Under the pieces are notes generated by a model, which saw only the letters and a list, made by a program, of their open reading frames with translations, did no database searches and was not told the DNA's origin. 64,000 nucleotides of DNA from Limnanthes douglasii subsp. nivea (lineage: Eukaryota > Streptophyta > Magnoliopsida > Brassicales > Limnanthaceae): NCBI GenBank assembly GCA_036936605.1, contig JAUPFV010000005.1, positions 234,327,770 through 234,391,769 of the forward strand, given 5' to 3'. How positions within the stretch are numbered: the first letter of the stretch is position 1; each line of letters begins with the position of its first letter. The position numbers and the translations under genes were made by a program. Positions 21,231 through 33,659 of the stretch are shown here, one piece after another.

Positions 21231-22385
21231 CAGTCCAAAACACGTCTCCCATTACCTCGTCTTTAATATTACTTTGTCGCGTAAGATCCCAAGTGAGGTG
21301 AGTATTGTGCATCACGTAGCAGCGTAACTATAGTCTCGCTTACATAATATTAAAAAAAATTAACCAAAATATACTATATAGTTTACTACACAGTTACCCA
21401 CCAAAACTAACTTACATTGTTATTAAAGACGTTGTACGCCTCATGATACTTGCACTCGTTCTGCCCGAGTACAAATCCAGAACATGCGGATTGACCTTCC
21501 GGAGTAGCACGTCGCGGTTGAATGACAGGCAGACAGACGCATAACTTAACTCTGACGGACCTTGAACTTGATCTACGCTGCTGAATACGATCATCGTCCG
21601 TCGAATCACTGTTTGATCTTGAAAGAGGTTGGTTTTTTTTCTAGAGGAGCCATGGTGAAAGTTCAATAAACATCTTAGTTTATACAAAAAATTATCTTAA
21701 ATGATTTAAAAACACTAGAATATGTATTAAACAAAAGACGTAAACATTGCTACGTATTAATTTAGTGAATTAGAGTTATTACATAACAAAAGACAATGTA
21801 ACAACAGGATTCGCGCACGTTTTATGCTTAAATTTTGGTAAAATTGCGTATACAATGTACGCGATTTATTACGCGAAAATCAGCCGGATTCACGCATTCA
21901 AGTTGCCGATCCAAATATTCCTCACGTGATACATGAATGATTACACAAGAATACCTTTCAGCCATTTAAAGTTCCAAATCTTTGCATGTTACCCCAAATC
22001 AAGCAAGTAATCTACCTAATGAAACATCTAGAACTAACCTAACCTATATAACTAATTAGAATTTGAAATAACAAATGTATAAAAAATTGATTTTTGTAAC
22101 AAAATGTAAATATTTAAAAAAATTGATTTTTCAATCAAAATATTCAAATCTAAATATAAAAAATATATGTAAATTGAAAAAAAAAACATAATGTAAATTG
22201 AAAAATAAATACACGAATAAATAAACAATATATACTTTTAATAGAGTTGTAACGTTGGATTTGAAAAATCCCAAATTTTTGAAATTGCTATTCGGAGAAA
22301 ATAAGGGTTATTTTGAGAGGGTTTTTATTAGTTTAAGGGTTAATACTCACTTAAATTAGTAAACCCTAACTATACTGGACTGGCC
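21231..22385. other. Continuation of the PMD remnant, then AT-rich DNA
   Basis: From 21,231 the sequence continues the target into which A inserted (on the minus strand, upstream of the PMD core). A 91-codon open frame at 21,687-21,412 on the minus strand has no recognised domain and may be part of the same dead gene. From 21,700 to 22,385 the DNA is AT-rich and I see nothing else. Confidence 0.45.
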
Positions 22386-22880
22386 TTTTTAGTTTAAAAT
22401 ATCCCGACCTGTTACAAACGAGCAACCCTACTTTCGAACCCTCTTCTTTAAAATGTGTTGTAGACGCTTGCTTCGGCAGATGTGAATCCAGCACCGGCAA
22501 GAATGGGTTCTCAAATATTATCAGAAATACCGAAGGCTTGCTGTTCTTGAAAGTTCCGATGCAATTGAGAGATCAAAAGATAAAATTGGAGATCCAAGGT
22601 ATCATGTCCCAACTCAATTGAGAGATCAAAAGATAAAATGGAGATCCTAAGGTATCTTGGCAATGCTGGTTTTCATCCTAGTATTTACAGTTTTTCTTGA
22701 TTTGTGTCCACTGGATTTATTGAATGAGAATTTTGCAGCCATCAGGCAGACTTGCTCAGGGTTTTCTCTTTTATTTTTTTAGGCACACATTCAGGTACTA
22801 CTTGAGAGTAGCTCCCAGGCTGAAATTGACTCACTTGAGCAAGAGCTGTCAGCGGTACCCAGTATTCTTTATAGTTTTCC
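22386..22880 (+). pseudogene. Second TGA-type bZIP fragment
   Basis: Same arrangement as 2,640-3,180: a shared upstream block (CTTCTTTAAAATGTGTTGTA and GCTTGCTTCGGCA), an intron-like stretch (TTGAATGAGAATTTTGCAGCCATCA), then a zipper-like segment at about 22,795-22,850 reading EIDSLEQELS where copy 1 reads KLTQLEQELQ. It is more diverged than copy 1 and also contains a small internal duplication (GAGATCAAAAGATAAAAT, twice, 22,570-22,640). No intact reading frame. Confidence 0.5.
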
Positions 22881-23279
22881 ACTGTTTTTTTATCTGATTA
22901 TGTCTTGCCTTGTGTTTATACTGCTTTTACTGACTACATTATTGGAACCTACCTAAGAAACATAGGAGAGAAATCTAATTCAATGAATAGAAACAGTATT
23001 AAAATTTTACACTATGAAGAAATTGGTGTATATGAACGTTAACCTTAGGTATTCAACCATTATCGGTTTATACTTATCTATGAAAGTGATTAAGTATTTT
23101 ATTGGGTTTATGAATTTACTGAATTTATCTTAGGGTTCTGTCAAATCTATTATTATTGTCTAAGATAGTAATTTTATATTTGTTTTAGTCTCTTAGATTG
23201 GATTGCATTTTTATGCTTTATGGATATCTCTAGCTAATCTCTAGCTAAGGATGGTAGAAGTGCTAATGAACAAGGTCAT

Positions 23280-23635
23280 GGTGAAATAATAGACAATGAA
23301 ATATTGAATTATTTTAAAGAAGTTAAGCAAGATTCCGTAAATTGAAATATAATGGACGTATGTATCAGTTTGTTTCAAATCCTTAAGAATATCATTAATC
23401 TTAGTTTTAAATATTTTCTAAATAGTATGCTAATTTGTCTTGTCTCCGAGTAAAACAAGAAAATTGTTAAGACAAGATAAGGATGATATTCAAACCTAAG
23501 ATTACTAATATTCCTTAAGGATTTGAAAGAAAATAATATATTCGTCATTTCATTTCTATTTGCGAAAGCTTTCTCGACTTCTTTGAAATAAGTCAGTTCA
23601 TCACTTTGTGTTGTTGGCTTACTCATTTAAAACCA
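23280..23635. repeat. Foldback made from a PAH-domain exon, copy 1
   Basis: The plus strand at about 23,285-23,400 (ATTATTTTAAAGAAGTTAAGC) and the minus strand at about 23,630-23,515 (TTATTTCAAAGAAGTCGAG) carry the same decayed exon, so the two halves are inverted around a loop of roughly 115 bp. The minus-strand half reads DELTYFKEVEKAFANRNE, like exon 2 of the PAH gene at 24,714-24,845. Confidence 0.6.
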
Positions 23636-23639
23636 CTTC

Positions 23640-24240
23640 TACCTCCTTTACTTAGAGATTTCTGATTGCTTCATAACCAGAAACCGTAAAAATATAATTG
23701 GAATGGCCAAAGCAAATTTCAAAGTTACTATCTTAAATGCATTTTTTTGCTTTCCTTTCAATATTTGCAAAACTGAGCTACATGAAATAAGGGAGGTTTT
23801 CTTCTTATCTAACGAACATGGGTTTGGTTTGCCGGTGAAGGAGTAAGTGGCTCATCCTCGCCGGTGGTGCCGCTCTATTCGAATTGGAACAGATGAACCA
23901 CCGGGATCTTTTAGGTCTCTTCTAATCGAAGGGATCTTTTTATTTCATTATCATATCAAATCATTATTTGTCTTCAAACACTATAGGGTGATAGGACCCT
24001 AAGATAAATTTAGTAAAATCAATTTCGTCCGCTAATTTACGTTACTTTTCATCTTGTTCCCGGCGCATTGATTGCCGACGGTGATAGAACTTTTAGTCAG
24101 AGATTCATTATTTAAATCACTTAGTATAATACTTAGTATGTATTCTAGGTAAAATTTTCATAAAGCGAACTGTTCTCTCTCTTTTGAAGTGAAAAAACAG
24201 TGTCTCGTTTGTCTCTCGACTGTTTGGACTGATATCATCC
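23640..24240 (-). pseudogene. Inverted truncated copy of the PAH gene 5' region (dispersed repeat copy b)
   Basis: On the minus strand this resembles the first intron and upstream part of the PAH gene (CCGGCGAGGATGAGCC, ATCTGTTCCAATTCGAAT), head to head with the gene that starts at 24,282. It shares ordered blocks with 29,470-30,150 and 5,446-5,779. Confidence 0.5.
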
Positions 24241-24281
24241 TAGGCGCGATCAGGGCGATTGATTTTCCGGCTATAACTTCG

Positions 24282-26629
24282 ATGGAGAAATCGGTGTCCA
24301 TGAACGTCAACCACAGGTAACAAATTAAACTTTTGATATGATAGCTAACAGATCTGTTCGATTAGAAGAGAGCCGAGAGTAAATCTGTTCGAATCGGAAA
24401 CAGATCCCGGTGGTTAGTGGATCTGTTCGAGTCGGAAACAGATCCTGGTGTTTACTGGATCCGTGCGAATCAGATCACATCCCGGTGGTTGGTGGATCTG
24501 TACCTATTCAAATAGCCGACACCGCCGGTGATGATGAGTTCGCTGGAGAAGGGAAATCTACCAATTTTTGTTTTGCTTTTAAATTTGTTATCATTATTAT
24601 ATATATTAATTGATTAACCGCAATCAAGATATAAAGTAGAAAAATGAGGGATAGAATGGTTATGATTGATTTGTTTACCCGTTTATATGAAGCGATCGAC
24701 TATCTCTAGCTAGAGGAGGTGGAAGCCAAAGTCACGAAGTGAGAACTTATTTGAAAGAAGTGGCAGAAGCCTTTAGAAAGCGAAATGAAAATGACAAGTG
24801 CATCATATTCTATCAGATCCTGAAGGATTATCATCAATCGGGAAGGTACTTTTAAATCTTTTTGGTACCAAATGATATAGTAATTTTGTCTTAGCAACTT
24901 TGTTGTCTGTCCGCAGCAAAGACAAATCCGTCAAATCCCTTACAATTCAGAAAATAAAGAAAGTTTTACAAGGGTACGAGGACTTAAAAGTCAAATTCAA
25001 ACCCTTTTTGCCTGAAGGGTTTACTCTTCATGATCTATTTGGCCCAGACCAGATCGACCATACGAACATGCATAGTTCTGGCTTGTCTATGCAGTTGGAC
25101 AAGGTAATCTGATATTGGTTCTTGTGTTCCTACTCTTGTCTTTTTGAATTTGTTGACTATGGGCTCATGTGTCTTTTTCATGCTACAATGTTTGCAGGCT
25201 CAAACTGCTATCCCTGATCATCCTGATCTTGATAAGGGCAAGGCAATAATGCAAAAAGACCCAAGTGAATGTGGACAGAATCAGAAACGTGACCGGAAGA
25301 GGAGAAATGCTAAGAGCGATTTATCTTCCACTATTGAAAATGATATTATGCAGAGTGAGTCACCTAGTGCCGTCAACCGTAGTGTTATAATTGCATATGG
25401 CAGTTTTGTGCCCTCTTGACTAAGGTTCTATACGTATACAATCCATCTTGTATTTGGAACTCCATTCCGATTGATAAGTTGCTCCTTTTTTTATTCGAAC
25501 ATTATCTTAGCTAAAAGTTAGACCTCTATAGCATGTATGGTGGATAAGTTGAAAATTTATCTAGTTGTATTATTTACTAAGAACGTCGAATTATGAGCTC
25601 TGCCTGAATTAGCATATGAGGATGATAAGTTGAACTAGCATAAACTATTTTTGACTAACTCTCAATTTGTGGTCCAATATGGAGTCCTCGGATCTAATCC
25701 TTTTTTCTGTTTCTGAGTTTGACCTTTATCCATTCAGGTAACCCTGGGCTATCTCACATTCTCTGTGAGAAAATCATTGTGGGATTACGTGGTGATGTGG
25801 CTTCAGAGGGAATCAAAGAGTACCTTGATCGCTTCCTCACTGGTTCAATGGGTCGCAAAGAGGCACAGGAACTGGTACAGTTTTTACTTTTTTGAAGCAA
25901 TTGTCTATAACTATTGTTTTAATTTGTCTGAGACAGTCTTATTCTTATACTTGACTTAGCATATGCAGGCTCTTGCATTATTTTTTATTTTAATTTATGT
26001 TTTCTTATTTTTGTGTTGTTATGATACGGTCATAGTTGAACCTCAAGTTCTATAGACTCGTGAATATACTTACCATCTATTTCTCAATGATAAATGAGAG
26101 GTTGATTGTCATGTTTTACAAAACCTTCTTGCTGCGAAGTCATCTTAAGAAAGGCTAAAAAAATGAAATGATAGACATATAGAGGGTGCTTATAGACACA
26201 TGTTTTACAATAAAGGAAGTACTTGTAATCCTTTTGGTGTTGATAGATACTAATAATATAATTGATTTTAAGTATCTGGTTCAGCGCAAAACGGTGCTGC
26301 TAAGAGCGTGACTAAAATCATCTATTGCTTTGACAGCTCCCGCTGATGGATGATGTTCTACTAAGCTATCCTGAAATCAGGGTCACACTCAAGCAGTACT
26401 TAGAGGACTGTCATAAATTCTGGTAAACTTTAAATTGTCATAAGTCATTGATTATGTTGTTAAGGTTCGGCTATTACATGAGTTCCTCTTTAATTCTGAT
26501 GAAGTTATGTGTTATCACGCATGCTAGATGATATTTTGACATTTTCATCTGTATAGAGTCATTAATGATTCCTAGCATGTGCAATACAGGAAAAATCAGG
26601 ACCCAAAAACTAAAAGAGCCAAAAAGTGA
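24282..26629 (+). CDS. PAH-domain (SIN3-like) protein, 7 predicted exons, 257 residues
   Basis: Gene model from splice sites: 24,282-24,316; 24,714-24,845; 24,917-25,103; 25,198-25,354; 25,738-25,874; 26,337-26,422; 26,590-26,629. All introns are GT-AG, phases agree, and the 774-bp sum is open from ATG to TGA. Residues about 20-91 resemble a paired amphipathic helix: helix 1 TYLKEVAEAFRKR, then IIFYQILKDYHQSG, and GYEDLKVKFKPFLPEG, which matches the conserved FLPxGY end. PAH domains bind short helices of transcription factors in SIN3 corepressors. A basic run KRDRKRRNAK and the C-terminal KTKRAKK could be nuclear targeting signals. The exon 5-6 part is not recognised. It is much shorter than full SIN3, so it may be a small SIN3-like family member or a derived fragment. 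Confidence 0.6.
24382..24510. repeat. About 38-bp tandem repeat in intron 1 of the PAH gene
   Basis: Units beginning ATCTGTTCGAATCGGAAACA start at 24,382, 24,421, 24,459 and (partial) 24,496. Each has a short dyad (ATCTGTT...AACAGAT). Related sequence occurs in the dispersed copies near 23,880 and 29,740. Confidence 0.7.
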
Positions 26630-27890
26630 AGCAGAAACAAGGGGAAGAAAAATCCAGAAGCAGTATATCAAGAAATGTCGTTCAAATGTGAAGACTATAG
26701 GTAGCGAATATATATATTAGGTTTTACTATTCGCATATATCCTCAGTTTTCTTTTTCTACTCTGCTTTTGGTCTTTATTTGCATACTCTTAATTGGTTTG
26801 TTAATACACATTTCAATCCCAAAAAATATTAGGTTTGTTATATATTAGGTTTTACCATCTATCTATTTAAAATATTTATAAAATATATTTTTACATATCT
26901 ATATTGGTTAGTTAATGCACATTTTAATTTTTACTGGCTATAGATCTGTTATATATAAAAAAATGGTTGGATGTTATTTATTAATTTTTGCCCGGGTTTC
27001 ACGTGTTCCTGGTCGTGATATAACCAAGTTCCTATATATAACTTTGCAAGATCTAATTTAAAACATAATTGCACCATGGCTATTGGGTTTCTATGTAACA
27101 GCGTATGGTTGATGCTCTTTTCATTGTCGTTTGACATATTGTTTTTTGCATGCGTTTAGAGATGTTCTTTGCCGTGTCAAAGCATCACATATTGGATGAC
27201 TAGAGCATGAATTTACGTAGATTGCTCCCTGACCATTGGTCAGCGTAAAATACCATATGGACATTAGAAATTACTCTATTGGTACCCGAACTATCGCAAT
27301 GGTAGTTCAATGGTCCCTTTACTTTTGGAATTTTGCCTGGCTTCACCAAAAGTTGTTGCCTCTTTAAACTATGGGAGTATTTTTATGTTTCTAAATTCAC
27401 GGAATCAAACTTGAGTCTTGTGGTCTTTGTTATATCAGGCTTAACTTAGTTGGATGGAGGGTTAAAGATATGGTTAAACAGTTAGTAAATGGATATGGGT
27501 GGTCGTAGATTTGGTAAGAGGAGAATTATCTAAATTTTAGAAGTCAAGGGTTGATTGGCCTATCATTTTAGAAGACCATAGGTTGGACTAGCAGTTTTGT
27601 ATGTCGGGGGTATTTGGAAGGTTGACCAATGGTCGACAACATCACCGCAAAATTCAATAGTCTTCTGATGAATCGAGCAAATTAGAATACCTTGAACACT
27701 GTCATTGGATCGCAAATCTCGAAAGGTAGGAATTGATGTTTTTAAAGTTAGTGTTCTTAGCAGGAACTCGTAAGGCTAAATAATAGTACGGATTAGATAT
27801 TAAATGGATTTTACTATTTAAAAAATATGTTGTTAATGCTGAAAGGACACATCATCTTCTATCCATACAAATAAGCTTATCTATTGTAGC
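26630..27890. other. Intergenic, no gene recognised
   Basis: AT-rich sequence after the PAH gene stop. Several short frames on both strands, none with a recognisable motif. Confidence 0.5.
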
Positions 27891-28915
27891 TATCTAAATG
27901 CTTATTGGCTTCAATTGAACCCTAAGTTAAGTTACTTTTCATCTTGTTGCTGGTGTATTGATTGTCAGGATTTTATTCGCTATTAGTGAAAAGATTCTAG
28001 AAGAGATATATATAGTAAGAATACATAATTAGAACTTTTAGTTAGAGATTCATAATTTAAATCACTGCTGACAAATGCAAACCTCCCCCGTAAATCGTTC
28101 AAGTCTGCAGATGATGGACGTATTCCTAGAATCGTACTCATGGAAAATCGAATCGTAACATAATGTAAATGCCAAACTCCCCAATCCCGAATCCTCTCTC
28201 TATACCCAAGCCAAACTCCTATCCTTTTTAGGTGTCCTCTAGAGGCCTCTAAAACATCATTTTGGGCCGTTTGATGGATCGTGTAGTCGTCACGTGCATA
28301 TGCGCGTGTGTGCACGCGCATACCTTATAATAAATGTGTGTGAAGTTATTCCTAGAAGACTAAGAAGGAGTTATTTATTTATATAGATATTACAAAAGGA
28401 TTAAAGTATTATTACTAGTCGATAATGTGATAAACTGTCTAGAAAAAGCGTTTTAGTTGTATTGTAGAACCGATATCTTTTATAGATAAATTTATTGCAA
28501 GCCTTATATTTTTTGAAAGTTTTTGAATCTTATATTGCTTACGACAATGTTGTCCCTGCCTTTTTGTAATTTGCGCAATCAATTAGTAATTATGAAGTTT
28601 GCTGCATTATCTTTCGGAGATTATCTGACAATTTATATGTTGCTAAAGCTTTCTTACTTCTTTTTTTCGTCTTTGCATTTCATTAGGTACCCTTGGAGCT
28701 TTGATAACTTAATAGTTAATGCTTCAACAAAGTCAATCACAGATAAAGCCTTGGTGAAGGAACTCTATAAAAAGATAAAGCAGTTCTTAATAACCTGCGG
28801 ATTGTCTTATGGAGTTGTCTACATAAGGCTATGATAGCTGTGTTGCTTAGTATAATATTGCAAAAGGATGAACTTTACCTTTCGAGGGAGCTTAACCGAA
28901 TACAGGTAAAATCTT
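27890..28915 (+). repeat. Duplicated unit, copy 1 (carries dispersed repeat c and an exon-like segment)
   Basis: Ordered blocks shared with 29,930-30,785: ATTCATAATTTAAATCACTG, GTAAATCGTTCAAGTCTGC, CTCTAAAACATCAT, GCATTATCTTTCGGAGATTA, GAACTCTATAAAAAGATAAA. An exon-like part runs from after CATTAG (about 28,687) to an AG|GTAAAA donor-like site near 28,908. It reads DKALVKELYKKIKQF, then after a frame change KAMIAVLL with one mismatch. The gene family is not recognised. Confidence 0.6.
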
Positions 28916-29189
28916 AAATATGTTATCTACAATTTTCTATGTGTTTACTACAGATGGTAAAAATGTACCCGGTTATAGCTGCACCTTAAGACGGTGAAAA
29001 AGCAGAACTTCTAATGCTTTTTATGTAGCTTGTTTTGTAGATATAGAAAACAAAGCCGAAATCCATCAAAACTGGTTATTTTTGCATTTGTTTTAGCTCT
29101 TCGGATTGTATTGCATTTTTATGCTTTATGGTTATAAAGCAACCGGAATCTCTAGGTAATGATAGTGTAAGATGTGCTAAAGTAGCATG

Positions 29190-29460
29190 TCATAGAGAAA
29201 TAACAAAAAATGACGTATTGAGTTATTTCAAATAAGCAAAGAAGTTTTCGTAAATGGAAATGAAATAACTAGATATATCGCTTTCCATCAAATTCTGAAA
29301 TATATCATCAAAAAATTCAAAGCTACCTTTCAGATAGATGATATTCCTTTAAAATACGGAAGAAAACGATATATTTATCCTTTTCATATCTATTTGCGAA
29401 AGCTTCCGTCACTTCTTTGAAATAAGTCAATTCATCACTTTGTGTTATTTCTCCATGGCT
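29190..29460. repeat. Foldback made from a PAH-domain exon, copy 2
   Basis: The plus strand from about 29,195 (GAGAAATAAC...GAGTTATTTCAAA) and the minus strand from about 29,455 (GAGAAATAACACAAAGTGAT) carry the same exon in inverted orientation, with arms of roughly 110-120 bp and a short centre. The minus arm reads DELTYFKEVTEAFANRYE. Relative to copy 1 the loop is shorter and the arms better matched. Confidence 0.65.
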
Positions 29461-29469
29461 CTTTGACAC

Positions 29470-29930
29470 TATTTCCACCTCCACTAGGAAGAGATTTCTA
29501 GTTTCTTCATAATTTTAAACCATAAAATATACAATATAATCCGAACGGCCAAAACTAAATTCAAAATTACTATCCTAGATGCATTTTGGCTTTGTTTTCG
29601 ATATTTACAAAACTGGGCTACATGAAAAACCATTCTATCAAAACAAAAATAGGGGAGGTTGTCCTTCTTTTCCGGCGATCATGGGTTAGGTTTGTTGGTG
29701 AAGGAGTAGCTGGCTCATCCTCGCCGGCAGTGTGGGTCTATTCGAATCGGAACAGATCCACCACCAACCACCGGGATCTTTTTGTGATTCAAACATATCC
29801 AACATCTTGGGTCTCTTCTAATCGAACAGATCTGTTAGCTCATGATCATATCAAAAAATTAATTTTAATCAAACACTATTGGGTGACTGGAAACGTAGAT
29901 AAATTCAGTAAAATCAATTTCGCCAGCTAA
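29470..29930 (-). pseudogene. Second inverted copy of the PAH gene 5' region (dispersed repeat d)
   Basis: Same block order as 23,640-24,120: CTACATGAAA, GGGAGGTT, GGTGAAGGAGTA, GGCTCATCCTCGCCGG, ATTCGAATCGGAACAGATCC. No intact frame. Confidence 0.5.
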
Positions 29931-30785
29931 ATTAAGTTACTTTTCACCTTGTTGCCAGCGCATTGATTGTCAGGGTTTTATTCGCTCTTAGGGAAAAGAT
30001 TGTAGAAGATTCTTATATTGTTAGATCAATTTCGCTACTTACGCATTGATTGCCAGGATTTTATTCGCTATTAGGGAAAAGATTGTAGAAAATTCTTATA
30101 TTGTTGGAATACATAATTAGAACTTTTAGCCAGAGATTCATAATTTAAATCACTGCTGACACATGCAAACTGCCAACGTAAATCGTTCAAGTCTGCTGAT
30201 GATCGACGTATTCCTATAATCGTACTTATAGAAAATCGAATCGTGACATAATGTAGCGGGCAAATTCTCCATCCTGAATACTCTCTCCATACCCAAGTTA
30301 AACTCCTATCCTTTAGATGGCCTCTAAAACATCATTGCAGATAAATTTATTGCAAGCCTTATATTTTTCTAAAGATTTTAAATCATATATAGCTTACGAA
30401 GAACGTTGTCCCTACCTTTTTTGTATTTTGGGCAGTCAATTATTAATTGTAAATGTTGCTGCATTATCTTTTGGAGATTATCTGGCAATTTGTTTGTTGC
30501 TAAAGCTTTCTACTTTTTTTCTTTTCTTTGCATTGCATTATGTACTCCTGGAGCTTTGATAACTTCATAGTTCACGCTTCACCGAAGTAGATAACAGAGG
30601 AAGCCTCAATAAAGGAACTATATAAAAAGATAAAGCATTTCTCACTAACCTGCAAATCTTCTTATGGAGTTGTCTACAGAAGGCTATGATAGCTGTGTTG
30701 CTTGGTATAATATTGCGAAAGGATGAACTCCAATCAGAGTGGGGCCTTTCGAGGGAGCTTAACAGAACACAGGTAAAATCTTCGT
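29930..30785 (+). repeat. Duplicated unit, copy 2
   Basis: Partner of 27,890-28,915, with an extra internal duplication of about 95 bp (TTTTATTCGCT...CTTATATTGTT at 29,976-30,020 and 30,059-30,104). Its exon-like end reads KAMIAVLLGIILRKDELQ and SEWGLSRELNRTQ before an AG|GTAAAA donor-like site near 30,774. Copy 1 has lost the QSEWG part. Product unknown. Confidence 0.6.
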
Positions 30786-33650
30786 TTTGCTTTCTACAAT
30801 TTTTAATGAAATTTACTAGAGATAGTCAAAATGTCCCCAGTTATAGTTGCACCTTTGATTGATGAAAAAGCAGAATTCCTAATGCTGCCATTGCTCTAAT
30901 ATTGTAACTATGGTCCCGACAAGATTGGAAATATTTGTTTATGTGAATGTCATCTTTGTGTGGTGCAGGTGTACGAATGTTTTGTATATATTTACTTTGG
31001 TTGGAGTGATGTTTAGTTATTATTCGTAATCAACCATTACCCATATTCTATTCAGGATGGAGTGGTTATCTTTTCCTTTTCGTTTTCTTTCCCAAGTTGT
31101 GACATTTGTTTCCTGCCGCAGTTTCAAGTTGTCAAAACTCTCTAAATGGATTAAGTAGCCTTTTGCCAATCACATGACATTTCAAAAGCATGGGAAACTT
31201 GTAAATTAGATGTACACACTACTCATCCAGCACAACCTAAACAAATACCGCATTAAATTTGCAGAGTACTTTTGCTGAGTGGATCTTCTGATAATATCAA
31301 GTTTGAAGAGGAATCTCGCTTTTAAAGCCAATCAATCATGCTTAGTATTCAATTTGGGGAAGTTTTTATAGTAGCCCGTTTTATATTATATTCGAAATTT
31401 CATATTGTTTTATCATTTTTTTTCCTCTACAAAAGGTTCTAAAATGTAGTTCTTCCTGCAGCTTCAAATGGTTACAACTCTAGAGATGGATTAATGAGCC
31501 TTCTTCAGTAACAAACTAGTTCTTGCTAACAATAGAAACGATTTCCCATGTCATTTTATTATAATATGCTTTTATACGTTGTAAAGTTTAATACTTCTTT
31601 GAAATATATCAATTGGGTTTGCTGTTGGGCCACTGGTATGATTGTTTAACTCGGTAATTAGCTAATTTAGTCGATACTAAATGCAGTGCCTAAATCCTAG
31701 AGTGCTTGAATTGTTGATTTCTGTGTGCATCTCTATAAGAGTTATGCTAAATGTAATGGTACTGTTGTATTTAACTTAGTCTTGCAATCTTAATTCCTTA
31801 TCGTAGTGTATTACTCGTACTAATGGACTGTAGACATTCTGACGGGACTGGTTACTGACTCCTTTTGAATATCGTATCCTGTTTTCTCGCCTTCTATAAT
31901 GTTTTCCTGTGGTTGTTGTGTGTAGTCTCTTCTATGTCTTTCTTTGTTGCTGGTTATCTTAACTTTTCGTTTATACATTTGTGAGGACAGTTCACTTGCA
32001 AACTGCAAACTTCCTTTGCCGTAGGTAAAGAAGGAAGGTATGACTTTGCTGAGCTGATCAATGGGCCATTGTGTGGAGAAGATTTTGCAGGCACTCATCA
32101 GCTCCTTGAATATACTAGAATATCATGATTATTTTGTAGCATTATTAGCCTGCTCTTTTGGTCAGAAAGATGATTGTAATTTTGAAGTTTTAAATGCAGC
32201 ATTTTAGCCGATTCTTAAATAAGCTTAGAAATAAAGTAAAAATGTATTATTCTCCCAGACTTGAATTTGTAGCTGATCTTATAAATTATCCCCCAGTGTT
32301 TGTTGTTGTATATTTGGCCGTTGTTTGTTGTAAGCAGGGTTGATGTTATTCAAAATGTACCATTCTTGTATTGGTATTTGACTAGAGCTACTGATCAATT
32401 AATATGTTACAGTAATGAAATTAACTTATTTAAACACAAGTCAAGAAGCTATTTCCATAATGTAATATTAACAACTTTTCCTTACTAAAGGATAGTGTCA
32501 GGCTTTGGTTTTACGGCCGATTGACACCTAATGGGTGTCGACATCCGGGCCCGTACATATCAGTTATTTTATCGAAGTACTTGCAATGTTTTTTATTATA
32601 AAGTTCTTTGTCGTCTATTTCTTAGCAGTGAGAATGTAAGCCCCATATCAGGTGACAAAGATACTTCAAGGGGGATAATTGCATGAAGATAGATGAACAG
32701 TATAGCTCATCGGTCTATGAGTCAACCGCAGTCACTTGTTTCCACTCGCCGTCAATTGCTTCTTTCCACACCGATACATTGTTATTTCCATCAGTATATA
32801 GTCATACAAACAATAATGAATATTATTTAACATGCTAGTAAAACATTTGACTCGTCAAGATGTCTATAATTGATTGCTATCATGGATCCAAAGGCACGTT
32901 CAAGACATAAATCCAAATCGACTCTGATAAAATGATCCAGAACCCTCTGATCTACAAGCTAAGTTATATACAAGCATGTATAAGATATACAATCTTCTAC
33001 AAGCAAATCTGAATCTCCCTTGCACTTCTAATATATTGCTTGAGTCTTTGTTCTAAAATCAGATTAGCCCTTACAGCTTATTTTTGTCTTGTATAAGATA
33101 TTTCTTAGTCCTAGCTTGCGAAACAGGTGGGACGGTAGCCTCTTTGGTCAGTACTACTTTTGGCCCTATGGTGATGAACAACCCCAGGTTGAGCCCTCTG
33201 TTCGATGAGGTTCACATACGCAAAGTATATATGCTTTTTCTTGACTCTTTGCACAAGTCACCTCTTCTTCTTTTTATTCGTTTGGCCTCGAGTGACCCCT
33301 TACAGTTTGGTCCCTCGACACGATGACAACATTGAGGGTTCACCTAATATTTTGAACCATCTTCTTCAACTCTACTCATTCTTCTTGGACTCAACTCTTG
33401 TTAGGTTCTTACTCTACATAAGAGTTTTTTTCACATGCAAACCTCGGTACCGTTACCAGTGCAGCATCCGATGATGAGGCTTAAAAGTCATTTACCAAAG
33501 CAATACAGAGTGAAATAGACTCGTTATGCCAAACAAGATCCTATTTAGCCTTGTGCCAATGAATGATCCTCTTGACCCAAGGGACCCTTTTCTCATCATA
33601 CAGCCAAGCCGCTCCTCAATCCTCCTTTAAAAGTTGTCCAGTGTTGCGAC
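30786..33650. other. Intergenic AT-rich DNA, no gene recognised
   Basis: Contains a short diverged direct duplication (about 31,110-31,190 and 31,445-31,530, with TTTCAAGTTGTCAAAACTC / CTTCAAATGGTTACAACTC). At 32,026-32,128 a stretch after TTGCCGTAG reads KEGRYDFAELINGPLCGEDF before a stop; this could be a terminal exon but I cannot link it to a gene. Otherwise only short frames. Confidence 0.45.
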
Positions 33651-33659
33651 GACTGTGAC

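Noticed and set aside
27983..28321. 112-codon minus-strand frame as a gene
   Set aside because: It lies in the duplicated unit, no motif is recognised, and the partner copy at 30,150-30,330 does not keep the frame.
32026..32128. Terminal exon of a host gene
   Set aside because: Open for about 33 codons after an acceptor-like site, but no partner exon or known motif was found; left as a note only.
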